Positions 1 to 7,672 of a stretch of DNA of 64,000 bases are shown here, piece by piece. Source of the DNA: Edaphobacter dinghuensis (GTDB lineage Bacteria; Acidobacteriota; Terriglobia; Terriglobales; Acidobacteriaceae); assembly GCF_014640335.1 (NCBI RefSeq), contig NZ_BMGT01000002.1, forward strand, positions 1,364,001 through 1,428,000. Reading direction: 5' to 3'. The notes beneath the pieces were generated by a model. That model worked only from the letters and a program-made list of their open reading frames with translations. It was not told the DNA's origin and searched no databases. Position 1 is the stretch's first letter. The number at the start of each line of letters is the position of its first letter. The position numbers were made by a program, and so were the translations under genes.

Positions 1-176
1 TCACCACATGCATCGTCGAAGGATGCAGCAACAAAGACGTCGCAAAACAATTTGCGATTAGCGAAGAGACGGTAAAGCGTCATCTCTCGAATATCTTCGA
101 CAAGACTGGCGTCTCAACTCGGCTGGAACTTGCGTTGTTCGCCATCGCCCATAAGCTGGTCATCCTCAACGCCTGA
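1..176 (+). CDS. C-terminal fragment of a LuxR/NarL-type transcriptional regulator (5' end outside window)
   Basis: The frame opens at base 3 and runs 57 codons to TGA at 174-176. The peptide contains a LuxR/FixJ-type helix-turn-helix: a scaffold helix with NKDVAKQF, a turn, then the recognition helix SEETVKRHLSNIFDKTGV. This is the DNA-binding half normally fused to a response-regulator receiver domain, so it probably binds DNA as the output of a two-component system. The sensor domain lies before the window, so the signal cannot be deduced. The next gene follows after 32 bases on the same strand. Confidence 0.8.
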   Translation, partial: TTCIVEGCSNKDVAKQFAISEETVKRHLSNIFDKTGVSTRLELALFAIAHKLVILNA

Positions 177-208
177 GGTCGCATCAAGCTTAATCACTCT
201 TCAGTAAG

Positions 209-1231
209 ATGAAAGACATGAGCGACGGTGCAGCTTCAGATAAGGTTGATTTACTGGTAGTAGGTGCCGGGCCCACTGGCTTGGCCTGCGCCATCGAGGC
301 GCAGCGCGCTGGGTTCTCCGCGATGCTGGTGGATAAGGGCTGCCTCTGCAACTCTCTCTTTCACTACCCCGCGCACATGACGTTCTTCACGACGCCGGAG
401 TTACTGGAGATCGGCGACATGCCCTTTTCCAGCCCGAATCAGAAGCCGAATCGCAACGAGGCACTGGAGTACTACCGCAAGGTTGCGGAGCACTATCGCC
501 TCGACGTCCGCCAGTACCAAACCGTAGACAGGGTCGAGGGTAGCGATGGTGACTTCACAGTTCACATCACAGACCGCTTTGGCCGCACTCTGACACACCG
601 GGCACGCAAGCTGGCTATCTCGACCGGCTACTACGATCTGCCCAATTATCTTGATATCCCCGGCGAAGAACTGCACAAGGTCCGCCACTACTATCACGAA
701 CCCCATCCTTTTTACGGCCTGGATGTCGTCGTCATCGGCGGCAAGAACTCGGCAGCCATTGCAGCGCTTGATCTCTGGCGGCATGGGGCCAGGGTAACGC
801 TCGTCCATCGCGGCGCACAGATGCACCGCCACGTAAAGTATTGGATTCTGCCCGACATCAACAACCGCATCAAAAATGGAGAGATCACAGCGTACTTCAA
901 CAGTACTGTGGCCAATATCTCCGAAGACGATGTGACCCTCCAAACACCGGAGGGCAATGTGACGCTGCCGAATCACTTCGTCTTTGCTCTCACCGGCTAC
1001 CACCCCGACTTTGACTTCATCGAGCGGCTGGGGGTGCATCTCGACGAGACCAACGATCGCTGCCCCATATGCGATCCGGCTACGCTCGAAAGCAATGTGC
1101 CCGGAATTTATCTTGCCGGTGTCATCGTCGCCGGAGAACGCACCAACGAGATCTTCATCGAGAATGGACGATTTCACGGAAAGCTCATCGCTGAGGACCT
1201 GCGCGCAAAACGAGTCGGCACGTTGGCATAA
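209..1231 (+). CDS. ypdA: YpdA-family FAD-dependent oxidoreductase (putative bacilliredoxin/bacillithiol disulfide reductase)
   Basis: The 340-residue flavoprotein matches YpdA over its full length. An N-terminal FAD Rossmann motif GAGPTG lies at residues 19-24, and the family block GYYDLPNYLDIPGEEL follows. A second (NADPH) Rossmann VVVIGGKNSAA starts near residue 172, and the C-terminal block is EIFIENGRFHG. In Firmicutes YpdA reduces bacillithiol disulfide or the bacilliredoxins that use it. Those enzymes carry a functional Cys in the first glycine motif (GGGPCG), whereas Thr23 stands there here; Cys44 and Cys46 (KGCLCN) lie nearby. An alternative ATG at 218 would shorten the protein by three residues. 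It is cytosolic. The reductase role is inferred from the family. Confidence 0.85.
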   Translation: MKDMSDGAASDKVDLLVVGAGPTGLACAIEAQRAGFSAMLVDKGCLCNSLFHYPAHMTFFTTPELLEIGDMPFSSPNQKPNRNEALEYYRKVAEHYRLDVRQYQTVDRVEGSDGDFTVHITDRFGRTLTHRARKLAISTGYYDLPNYLDIPGEELHKVRHYYHEPHPFYGLDVVVIGGKNSAAIAALDLWRHGARVTLVHRGAQMHRHVKYWILPDINNRIKNGEITAYFNSTVANISEDDVTLQTPEGNVTLPNHFVFALTGYHPDFDFIERLGVHLDETNDRCPICDPATLESNVPGIYLAGVIVAGERTNEIFIENGRFHGKLIAEDLRAKRVGTLA

Positions 1232-1310
1232 GCGATTGCGTTGATGCATCGAGGGGGGCTTCCCCTTCAAATGCCGCTACAGATAGATGTTGCGGCGTAA
1301 AATGAATATT

Positions 1311-1559
1311 ATGTCGCGAGGATGGGAGAGTAAATCTGTGGAAGAACAACAATCACAAGCCGCTGCTCCGCCGCCGGATCCCGCAAAGGCCAGCGCTGAA
1401 AACGCCGAGCGTAAACGCAAACGGCAGGCGCTGGAGCTACAGCGGGAGCGCGTTCTGTCGGAACGGACATCCAATCCGCACCGGCGGTCCGCACTGGAAC
1501 TCGCCCTGGCCGATATCGAAGAGAAGCTCTCCGAGCTCGGCTGGACGATCCATATGTAG
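1311..1559 (+). CDS. Small charged hypothetical protein
   Basis: The product is about 82 residues and not recognised. A Pro/Ala-rich N-terminal stretch (QQSQAAAPPPDPAKAS) is followed by a strongly basic and acidic region (ERKRKRQALELQRERVLSERT) that should be helical or coiled-coil. No signal peptide or membrane segment is visible. The ATG at 1311 is preferred over the upstream in-frame ATG at 1287, because only the last part of that extension lies near purine-rich sequence. It is isolated between a plus-strand flavoprotein and a convergent SDR gene. The coding character (GC-rich third positions, sensible composition) is reasonable, but no function can be assigned. Confidence 0.5.
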   Translation: MSRGWESKSVEEQQSQAAAPPPDPAKASAENAERKRKRQALELQRERVLSERTSNPHRRSALELALADIEEKLSELGWTIHM

Positions 1560-1579
1560 TGGCGCTAGCTGTGACGATG

Positions 1580-2353
1580 TTAACTATGGCGATGAAAGAC
1601 CGTTGAGTTTGCCTGGTCGATGCTCGTCATCAGGATGTTGTGAATGTTGACGTGTGCCGGACGACTGGCGGCCCAGACGATGGCGTCTGCCACATCCTCG
1701 GGTTGCAAGGGCGTAATGTTCTGGTAGACCTTCTCCGCTCGCTGCTCGTCTCCGCGAAACCGCACCGAACTGAACTCCGTCTCCACCATGCCCGGGTCTA
1801 CCGAGGTAACGCGCACAGGGGTTCCCATCAGGTCAATCTTCAGTCCCTGGCTGATAGCCTTCTCCGCTGCCTTGGTCGCGCAATAGACGGCACCGTTGGC
1901 ATAAGTAATGTATCCCGCTGTCGATCCAAGATTGATGACATGCCCACGTTCACGTGAGACCATCCCCGGCACAATAGCGCGGGTGACGTAGAGCAGACCC
2001 TTGATATTGGTATCGATCATCTCTTCCCAATTTTGCGGATCGTCCTCTTGCAGCTTGGTCAAACCGCGGCTCAGTCCAGCATTATTGACCAGCACATCAA
2101 TCTCCTGCCATTCGGAGGAAAGCTCCCTAAGAGCCTTCTCGACGGCTGAGCGCTTCTGAACGTCGAGGGCAAAAACATGCACCTCCGGCGCTCCCGCTTC
2201 AACCAGTGCTTGCCTGAAGTCTTCCAGTCGCTCCAAACGCCGCGCACACAGCAAAAGTCTGGCGCCCTCGCGGGCAAAAGCCAATGCTGTTGCTCTACCG
2301 ATTCCCGAGCTTGCCCCTGTAACGAAGACGGTCTTTCCCTTTAAGGATTTCAT
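1580..2353 (-). CDS. SDR-family NAD(P)-dependent oxidoreductase (YdfG-like)
   Basis: This is a classical short-chain dehydrogenase of about 257 residues. The cofactor motif TGASSGIG sits at residues 11-18, followed by an NNAG motif and the catalytic Ser...Tyr-x3-Lys (GSTAGY...VYCATKAA). The best relatives by pattern are YdfG-type 3-hydroxy acid (serine/threonine) dehydrogenases, suggesting NADP-dependent oxidation of a small hydroxy acid; the substrate is an inference. The ATG at 2353 follows an AAGAAAG ribosome-binding site. The longer frame upstream runs into the preceding gene's terminator. Only 14 bases separate that terminator from the start codon, so the promoter may lie inside the 3' end of the upstream OmpA gene, or expression depends on readthrough. 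Confidence 0.85.
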   Translation of the reverse strand: MKSLKGKTVFVTGASSGIGRATALAFAREGARLLLCARRLERLEDFRQALVEAGAPEVHVFALDVQKRSAVEKALRELSSEWQEIDVLVNNAGLSRGLTKLQEDDPQNWEEMIDTNIKGLLYVTRAIVPGMVSRERGHVINLGSTAGYITYANGAVYCATKAAEKAISQGLKIDLMGTPVRVTSVDPGMVETEFSSVRFRGDEQRAEKVYQNITPLQPEDVADAIVWAASRPAHVNIHNILMTSIDQANSTVFHRHS

Positions 2354-2367
2354 AGCTTTCTTATAGC

Positions 2368-2401
2368 AAAAAGCGAGGTGCCGCGTTGAACGGCACCTCG
2401 C
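2368..2401 (-). terminator. Rho-independent terminator of the OmpA-family gene
   Basis: A perfect 11-bp stem (2373-2383 with 2391-2401, loop 2384-2390) is followed on the minus strand by five T residues (2368-2372 read in reverse). It lies 21 bases after the stop codon of the OmpA-type gene and just before the start of the SDR gene. Confidence 0.85.
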
Positions 2402-2422
2402 TAACATTAGTCGATCAACGTC

Positions 2423-4033
2423 CTATTGCGGATTAGAAGTTCCAGTCTCATTAGGAGAGGCTGCTGGCACAGGTTGGGCAGTCGCCTCAGGACTGGACTC
2501 CTTGACGCCAATGGCATCGCCAGAGACGACAAGCTGTACGCGGCGATTTTGCGCACGCCCCTTTGCGGTGCTGTTATCCGCAACCGGATTGCTCTTGCCA
2601 TAGCCGGTAGACGTAATGTTGTCCGGCTGGACGCCTTGAGCGATAAGAAACGACTTGACGGCATCGGCACGGTTCTCCGAAAGCTTTTGGTTCATCATGT
2701 CGCTGCCAACGCTGTCGGTGTAGCCTTCCACCTGCAGTTTCAGTCCCGGATACGCCTGAAGAATTCCTGAGACCTTAGCAAGACTGATCTGGGTCGTCGG
2801 CTTCAGAGTGTATTTGCCAGTGTCGAAGAGCACATCGGACATATTGACGATCAAGCCGCGCGCAGTCTCGCTGGTGGCAAGCACGCTGTTCAACTGGCTG
2901 CGTAGCCGCTCCCTCACGGCGTTTGCATTCTCGGCGTTCTTATTGGCCTCTGCCGCGCGAGCACGCGCCTCGGCAGCTTCGGCATCAGCACGCGCCTTCG
3001 CAGCCTGGGCACGCTCCGCATCGAGTTGGGCCTGCTGTGCCTGTAATTGAGACTGCTGTGCTGCCATCTGTGATTGTTGCGCGGCACGCTGCGCATTCAA
3101 TTGACGCTCTTCATCTTTTTTGCGCAGAGTTACCAGACGAGCATCTTCGGAGCGCTGCACAGCCTGGCGCGCAAAGGTGATCTCCATCTTACGATCGCCC
3201 TTTTTATTGCTTTGAATATCGGCTGCATTCTGAAGATCCTGCTTTGCCTCGTTCAAGATGTCAGTGGCGTACCTGTCCGCACCATTCGCCTGGGCAATAC
3301 GCACGGCGTTATAGGCCTGATACAGCTCCAGAGGAGCCTTCTCGTCACGAGTAATCGGGTTGTCATTCGTTTTGGAGCCGTCCGTCGGCGCATAGAAGCC
3401 GCGTGGCAGAAGGGCGTAGTGCGCATTGACCTTCTCTAAAACGCCGTTCGTCTTATCCTGAATGATGTCGTTTTGCAGCACAACCACATCGCTGGGTACG
3501 GTAACAGCAAAGTAAGGCTCGGCGGTAACGATCATTCCAAACGACTGAAGAGGAGTCGTCACATGGATATTGTTTTTTGTGCCGGCCGGCAATACCTCTC
3601 CAAGATTCGTTGCGCGGCCGTCAGGCGTAATCGCCCAGAGAACATAGGTCAGATACCCGGCGCCAAAGCCGTTGGCAGGAGTAAGGCCCTTGAAGTTGGC
3701 GTCGATGGTGATGCGACCACGTTCACTCTGAACCTTGGCCTCCCCTTTGGCATTGGGAAGGAGCGAAGTTCCTCTGAAGCCGATCTTTGTGCTGCCGCTG
3801 CGATGCAGATAATTGACGGCATCCAAATCGCGATGCACGACCTTGACCTGGTAGAAATAGATCCCGTTTTTCTTGGTAATCGTGGTCGAGTCCTGCGTGG
3901 GGCTGGTCGTCTCAGTCGTTGTCGTCGTTCTGGTCGTCTGGGCAAAGGCAGTGGGCATGACAGACAACGTGACACCGGCAAATAAAAACGCGGACAAGGC
4001 CCGCGTGGAAAAGCTTTCTATCGTTCGGTTCAT
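2423..4033 (-). CDS. OmpA-family peptidoglycan-associated outer-membrane protein
   Basis: The product is 536 residues. A signal peptide (MNRTIESFSTRALSAFLFAG...AFAQ) is followed by a Thr-rich linker. A beta-rich domain of about 200 residues comes next, then a long Ala/Gln/Glu-rich coiled coil (repeats of AAQQSQLQAQQAQLDAERAQ type). A C-terminal OmpA/MotB domain is recognised by GYTDSVGSDMMNQKLSENRA and NRRVQL. OmpA domains bind diaminopimelate in peptidoglycan, so the protein probably tethers the outer membrane to the wall. The coiled-coil part resembles the DUF4398-type lipoprotein region. The ATG at 4033 has a strong AGGAGAG site; the longer frame starts inside non-coding sequence. It is monocistronic, with its own terminator. 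Confidence 0.85.
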   Translation of the reverse strand: MNRTIESFSTRALSAFLFAGVTLSVMPTAFAQTTRTTTTTETTSPTQDSTTITKKNGIYFYQVKVVHRDLDAVNYLHRSGSTKIGFRGTSLLPNAKGEAKVQSERGRITIDANFKGLTPANGFGAGYLTYVLWAITPDGRATNLGEVLPAGTKNNIHVTTPLQSFGMIVTAEPYFAVTVPSDVVVLQNDIIQDKTNGVLEKVNAHYALLPRGFYAPTDGSKTNDNPITRDEKAPLELYQAYNAVRIAQANGADRYATDILNEAKQDLQNAADIQSNKKGDRKMEITFARQAVQRSEDARLVTLRKKDEERQLNAQRAAQQSQMAAQQSQLQAQQAQLDAERAQAAKARADAEAAEARARAAEANKNAENANAVRERLRSQLNSVLATSETARGLIVNMSDVLFDTGKYTLKPTTQISLAKVSGILQAYPGLKLQVEGYTDSVGSDMMNQKLSENRADAVKSFLIAQGVQPDNITSTGYGKSNPVADNSTAKGRAQNRRVQLVVSGDAIGVKESSPEATAQPVPAASPNETGTSNPQ

Positions 4034-4139
4034 GATCTCTCCTGGCGTTCTGGAATGTCCTGTCGGAGACGTGAAAGAAGGCATTCTCTCCTTGCTTTTC
4101 GATGCCCGACGTCAGGGAAAGGTAGTCCTATGAACGCAG

Positions 4140-4181
4140 AACTGCCCCATTTTCTTCGATCTAGCAGAAAATGGGGCAGTT
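4140..4181. repeat. Perfect 16-bp inverted repeat (hairpin) downstream of the GvpL/F gene
   Basis: Arms 4140-4155 and 4166-4181 are exact reverse complements around a 10-base loop. The hairpin lies directly after the stop of the minus-strand GvpL/F gene, but neither strand shows a T-run, so it is not a typical terminator. The first 11 bases of the arm (AACTGCCCCAT) recur at 4962-4972, just upstream of the same gene, so the gene is bracketed by copies of this word. Confidence 0.7.
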
Positions 4182-4189
4182 TGAGAGAA

Positions 4190-4927
4190 CTAAGCCGAGT
4201 GTTGCTGTGTAGCACCGGAACGGTGCACGAAGTGGTAAGGAGGCCATGGGCCGGAAAGCTGCATACGGCACTCCTTCAACTGCACCGAGGCCGAAGAGTA
4301 CTTGTTTTGATAACGCTCTACCGTCTTGTTATCGATGAGATGGGCGATATCCAAAAGCATCTTGCCCGAGTCCATACGCTTGCAGGTAATCTCTTCGGCA
4401 ATGGGAAGGAACATACGATGCATCTGGACGGAGAGAGCTCGGGCCTTGGACTGGCGCTCCCGCTGGCGGCTGGCGCTCTCGCGCAGACTCGTGAGGTACT
4501 GCTGGCCGACCGTCATGTCACGCGCAGAATTACCGGGGCAGGTGTCGTCGACGAGAACCTTGAGGTGCATCTCGGCTTTGCCGCGAAGACGTTCAACATT
4601 AGCCTGGAAATGGCGTTGATTGGAGCGAACGGAGCGACGAAGCGCATCGTCATCCTGAAAGGTGGTACCGAAGCGGAAAGGCAGAACGGTTGAGAGCTTG
4701 AAGCAGTCCGCGATCACGCGGGCATGGTCTTTTGCAGCTTGCTGGTCGAGCCGCGCATGGTCTTCGGCGCTATGCTCGGAGACGATGACAGCTAAATCAC
4801 TGGCGGGAAACAAGAATGCCTGATTACCGAAGAGGCCTGAGACTCCGGTAAGGGGCATTGGACGACGGTGCCGGCAAAGTTCCGGGAACGACTGCCGTTC
4901 TGCGATGCAATAGGCGTACCATGCCAT
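4190..4927 (-). CDS. Orphan GvpL/GvpF-family gas vesicle protein
   Basis: The 245-residue protein carries the GvpL/F signature. It begins with MAWYAYCIAE, has the central block VLPFRFGTTFQDDDALRRSV, a following region (LRGKAEMHLKVLVDD), and the C-terminal SGPWPPYHFV motif. In gas-vesicle producers these proteins are accessory factors that bind GvpA during vesicle assembly. No gvpA or other gas-vesicle gene is present in the window, so a role in flotation is doubtful; solitary GvpL/F genes may do something else. The ATG at 4927 has an AAGGAAGG site eight bases upstream. The flanking sequence contains a hairpin word on both sides, and the upstream DNA is unusually AT-rich. Confidence 0.8.
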   Translation of the reverse strand: MAWYAYCIAERQSFPELCRHRRPMPLTGVSGLFGNQAFLFPASDLAVIVSEHSAEDHARLDQQAAKDHARVIADCFKLSTVLPFRFGTTFQDDDALRRSVRSNQRHFQANVERLRGKAEMHLKVLVDDTCPGNSARDMTVGQQYLTSLRESASRQRERQSKARALSVQMHRMFLPIAEEITCKRMDSGKMLLDIAHLIDNKTVERYQNKYSSASVQLKECRMQLSGPWPPYHFVHRSGATQQHSA

Positions 4928-5485
4928 GTCTTTTACCTTCCTTTTGCACACTGAGGGGTCTAACTGCCCCATCAGGAAGTTGGGTTATGGAACTCATACT
5001 GATTCAAAAGTTTGTTTGAACAGTCTCTGCATTTCGAACGCTTTCGCTTCAGACCAGATGCGCGATTAGCGACCTCGACTGAATGCGAAACGGATAGTAT
5101 GCCTATTGGAAGACGATTGGCAAGAATTTCTTAATCTTTTAGCTAACCTATTGAATCTAAATAAGACAAACTCGTGCAATTTTGCAGCAAGACATGAAGT
5201 TTTTTCTTACTCGTCCTTTTGTCCACGTTTACAAAGACATAGGCTCCAGTGCGAATTTTTAAATAAGTTCAATATATTCAATTATTTACCAGAATTTTTC
5301 TTATCCCACTCTGCATTTCGAATGAGAATTCGCACTGAAATCACTCTTTCTAAAGGAGTAGTTTCGTAAGCGCTGCCACTGCTTTTGAAAAAATCCGAAG
5401 CAGAAATTCTGCTTTACTACTGCGAATTTTCTCTCTCCGATAACTGGTAAAGACAGGCAACCGCGCATGGAGTCCAGAGAAATTT
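4928..5485. other. AT-rich intergenic region without a convincing gene
   Basis: About 560 bases with no supported coding frame. The part from about 5100 to 5400 is strikingly AT-rich compared with the rest of the window. It contains the 10-base inverted pair AGTGCGAATT (5249-5258) and AATTCGCACT (5327-5336), plus a related word near 5420. An 87-codon open frame at 5106-5369 has the composition of translated non-coding DNA. The stretch may hold promoters for the divergent flanking genes or be a relic of acquired DNA. Confidence 0.5.
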
Positions 5486-5644
5486 TTAGCTTGAACGACG
5501 CTCTGAATCCTCAGGATTGGGCGGCGTCTGATCGCGCCACGAGGGAGGATCCGCCGTCGTCTTGGGCTTCGGCAGATTATCTTCCGGGCTGGAAATCCCT
5601 ACCATACGCAACATCTTTCCAATGACACGAACAACTGGATTCAT
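5486..5644 (-). CDS. Small hypothetical protein (52 residues)
   Basis: A short frame reads ATG at 5644 to TAA at 5486-5488. It is supported by an excellent ribosome-binding site (GGGAGGGA, five to six bases before the ATG). The peptide starts MNPVVRVIGKMLRMVGISS and continues with a Pro-rich, charged, probably disordered tail (KPKTTADPPSWRDQTPPN). It has no membrane segment or known motif. It is divergent from the DUF481 gene, whose start lies 42 bases away, so the two share a compact promoter region. The Shine-Dalgarno sequence is the main evidence that it is real; function is unknown. Confidence 0.45.
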   Translation of the reverse strand: MNPVVRVIGKMLRMVGISSPEDNLPKPKTTADPPSWRDQTPPNPEDSERRSS

Positions 5645-5686
5645 AGCATCCCTCCCTGGGCTTGAGGCCTACGTTATTTTAAAGAA

Positions 5687-6892
5687 ATGAGCACATCCAA
5701 CAATTTCACTTGCAGGGTCCAGCGAATCTGGAGTTTAGGCGTTCTCTGCCTGGTCACAAGCATCATCGCCCACAGCGGCGTTGCCGTGGCGCAGGACAAG
5801 GCAGCTCCAAAGTCCGACGTGATTATGTTTACCAATGGCGACCAGTTGACTGGAACCATCGAACGCGGCGTGGGCGACAGTATCGTCTTCAAAAGCGATA
5901 CAGCCGGCGAAATTACAGTTCCTCTGAGCAAGATCAAGGAGTTGCGCTCCCATGGCAACTTTGTCGTCATCCAGAAAAATGAGAAGTCCACAAAGGTCAC
6001 TCGACATCCGGGCGCGCTCACCTATCAGGACAGCACCGTAACCATCGAGAGCCCATCAGGCACTCCCGAGACGATACCGACGAAGAATCTGGCCTACATC
6101 ATCGACCAGACGACCTACGACAAGGAAGTGGCACACAATCCGGGCTTCCTGCATGGATGGAATGGCTCCATCTCCGGCGGAGCGACGCTGATCCGCTCGA
6201 CGCAGACGGGAACCAGTTTTAACGCTGGCATAGCCTTGATTAGAGCGATCCCTACGGTGACTTACCTGCCGCCCAAGACACGTACCACCTTCAACCTGCT
6301 CGAGAGCTACGGCAAGTTGACCCAGCCGGTGATTCCGCAGACCACGCCACCGACGCCTCCTTCCGAGGCCAAGACCAGCATCTTCCACACCGATGCCGAA
6401 CATGACATCTATTTCAATCCCCGCTTCTACGCTTTGGGCGAGCTCTCCTTTGACCACAACTTCGCCCAGGGCCTGAATCTGCAACAGATCTATGGCGGCG
6501 GTTTTGGCTGGACTCCTCTCAAAACCCCGGTGCAGCAGCTTGATCTGAAGGCAGACGTTCATTACGAGATGCAAACCTTCATTCAGCCGAACCCGATTAC
6601 CGTAGACAATCCGCGCGTACCCGATCAGAACCTGATCGGATCGACGTTTGGCGAGGCCTATCACCGCAACCTGCCTGGCAAGGTCGTCTTTACCGAGAGC
6701 GCCAGCATTCTACCGGCGTTCAATAATCCGGATGCCTATTCGGCAATCGCAGCAGCCGGACTTGCTCTTCCCACCTACAAGCGAATCAGCCTTGGGCTAA
6801 ATGCCACGGACAACTACCTCAACATGCCGGCGGCTGGCTACAAGAAGAACAGCTTCCAGTTCATCACCTCCATCGTCTACACGTTGAAATAA
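5687..6892 (+). CDS. DUF481-family outer-membrane protein
   Basis: The 401-residue protein has a cleavable signal peptide (hydrophobic core SLGVLCLVTSIIAHSGVAVAQ). An N-terminal beta domain resembles a small Sm-like or SH3-like fold, with the pattern FTNGDQLTGTIERGVGDSIVFKSD then PLSKIKELRS. The C-terminal half has the alternating aromatic strands of a DUF481 (YdiY-like) beta-barrel and ends SFQFITSIVYTLK with a terminal hydrophobic strand. The role of DUF481 proteins is poorly defined; location in the outer membrane is inferred from the signal peptide and barrel pattern. The ATG at 5687 follows weak purine-rich sequence. The gene ends at a strong bidirectional terminator. Confidence 0.75.
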   Translation: MSTSNNFTCRVQRIWSLGVLCLVTSIIAHSGVAVAQDKAAPKSDVIMFTNGDQLTGTIERGVGDSIVFKSDTAGEITVPLSKIKELRSHGNFVVIQKNEKSTKVTRHPGALTYQDSTVTIESPSGTPETIPTKNLAYIIDQTTYDKEVAHNPGFLHGWNGSISGGATLIRSTQTGTSFNAGIALIRAIPTVTYLPPKTRTTFNLLESYGKLTQPVIPQTTPPTPPSEAKTSIFHTDAEHDIYFNPRFYALGELSFDHNFAQGLNLQQIYGGGFGWTPLKTPVQQLDLKADVHYEMQTFIQPNPITVDNPRVPDQNLIGSTFGEAYHRNLPGKVVFTESASILPAFNNPDAYSAIAAAGLALPTYKRISLGLNATDNYLNMPAAGYKKNSFQFITSIVYTLK

Positions 6893-6916
6893 GAAAAAGC
6901 AGACAATTTCAGGCAT

Positions 6917-6968
6917 AAAGAAAACAGGCGGTCTCGGCCATACTCGGCCACGACCGCCTGTTTTCTTT
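6917..6968. terminator. Bidirectional rho-independent terminator
   Basis: A perfect 17-bp stem (6917-6933 with 6952-6968) has an 18-base loop that itself contains a TCGGCCA direct repeat. The AAAGAAAA/TTTTCTTT ends give U-rich tails on both strands. It sits between the convergent DUF481 gene and the cytochrome c gene and can serve both. Confidence 0.85.
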
Positions 6969-6987
6969 AACTCTTTCCGCTTCGTTC

Positions 6988-7533
6988 CTATTGCGTCAGA
7001 ATTTGCGTCACCGGCAGCGGCAACTCTGTGTTCGCGCTCTTCAAAAGAAGGCTAACCTGCCACATTTGCGTATCGGTCAGAACGTGGTTAAAGGCGGGCA
7101 TACCGGTAAGGCGGATGCCATTGGCGACCTTCCAGTAGGTCTCGCCTGCTGAATCATCGCTGACACCGACCACGCCGGACTTTCCATGCGCCTTCCAGAG
7201 CTGAGGTGCCCGGGGATACATATAGCGTGCATAATCTACGTCGTGGCCGGGAACGCCATGGCAGCTTGCGCACTGGGCACGATAAACATGTGCTCCGGCC
7301 TCGAATACATCTTCGCTGGTACCGAAGGGCGGCGTTTTAACCTCGCGGTCGATCCGGGCGTTCATGGGCATTCGAACAATCTGCTTCTCATAGGGGAACG
7401 GCGCGTCAGCTACGGCGACGGGAAGCGGCCCAAAGTGAAGGTAAAGAAACAGACCGGCTGCCACCGCGCCAATACCGATCAGAAAGCCTAAAAAGATCTT
7501 GCCAAAGCCGCCACTGCCGCTTTTTTTTGCCAT
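6988..7533 (-). CDS. Membrane-anchored monohaem cytochrome c
   Basis: The product is about 181 residues. The N-terminus is a membrane anchor (GKIFLGFLIGIGAVAAGLFLYL) after a short basic, Gly-rich tail. A class I cytochrome c domain follows, with the haem motif CASCH and a distal methionine in RLTGMPAFNHVLTD, a typical axial-ligand context. It should face the periplasm and carry electrons in a respiratory chain. The partner is unknown because the neighbours are unrelated. The open frame extends 100 codons upstream, but MAKKSGSG at 7533 is the natural start because it directly precedes the anchor. The gene shares the 6917-6968 terminator with its convergent neighbour. Confidence 0.85.
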   Translation of the reverse strand: MAKKSGSGGFGKIFLGFLIGIGAVAAGLFLYLHFGPLPVAVADAPFPYEKQIVRMPMNARIDREVKTPPFGTSEDVFEAGAHVYRAQCASCHGVPGHDVDYARYMYPRAPQLWKAHGKSGVVGVSDDSAGETYWKVANGIRLTGMPAFNHVLTDTQMWQVSLLLKSANTELPLPVTQILTQ

Positions 7534-7672
7534 CGGATGCACTCCTTCGCCGGTAGCCGCCCCGGAAACGGCGGCGGATGTTCTAATAAGGGATGGCCGC
7601 GGCTGGGATTGCCAGCAGCGCGCTCCAAGATTCAACAATAGCAAAGCGCAGCTTGTGCGGGAGTAACAGTTG

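Noticed and set aside
5106-5369. 87-codon open frame in the AT-rich gap
   Set aside because: Composition (Asn, Leu, Phe, Ser-rich) is that of translated AT-rich non-coding DNA and there is no ribosome-binding site.
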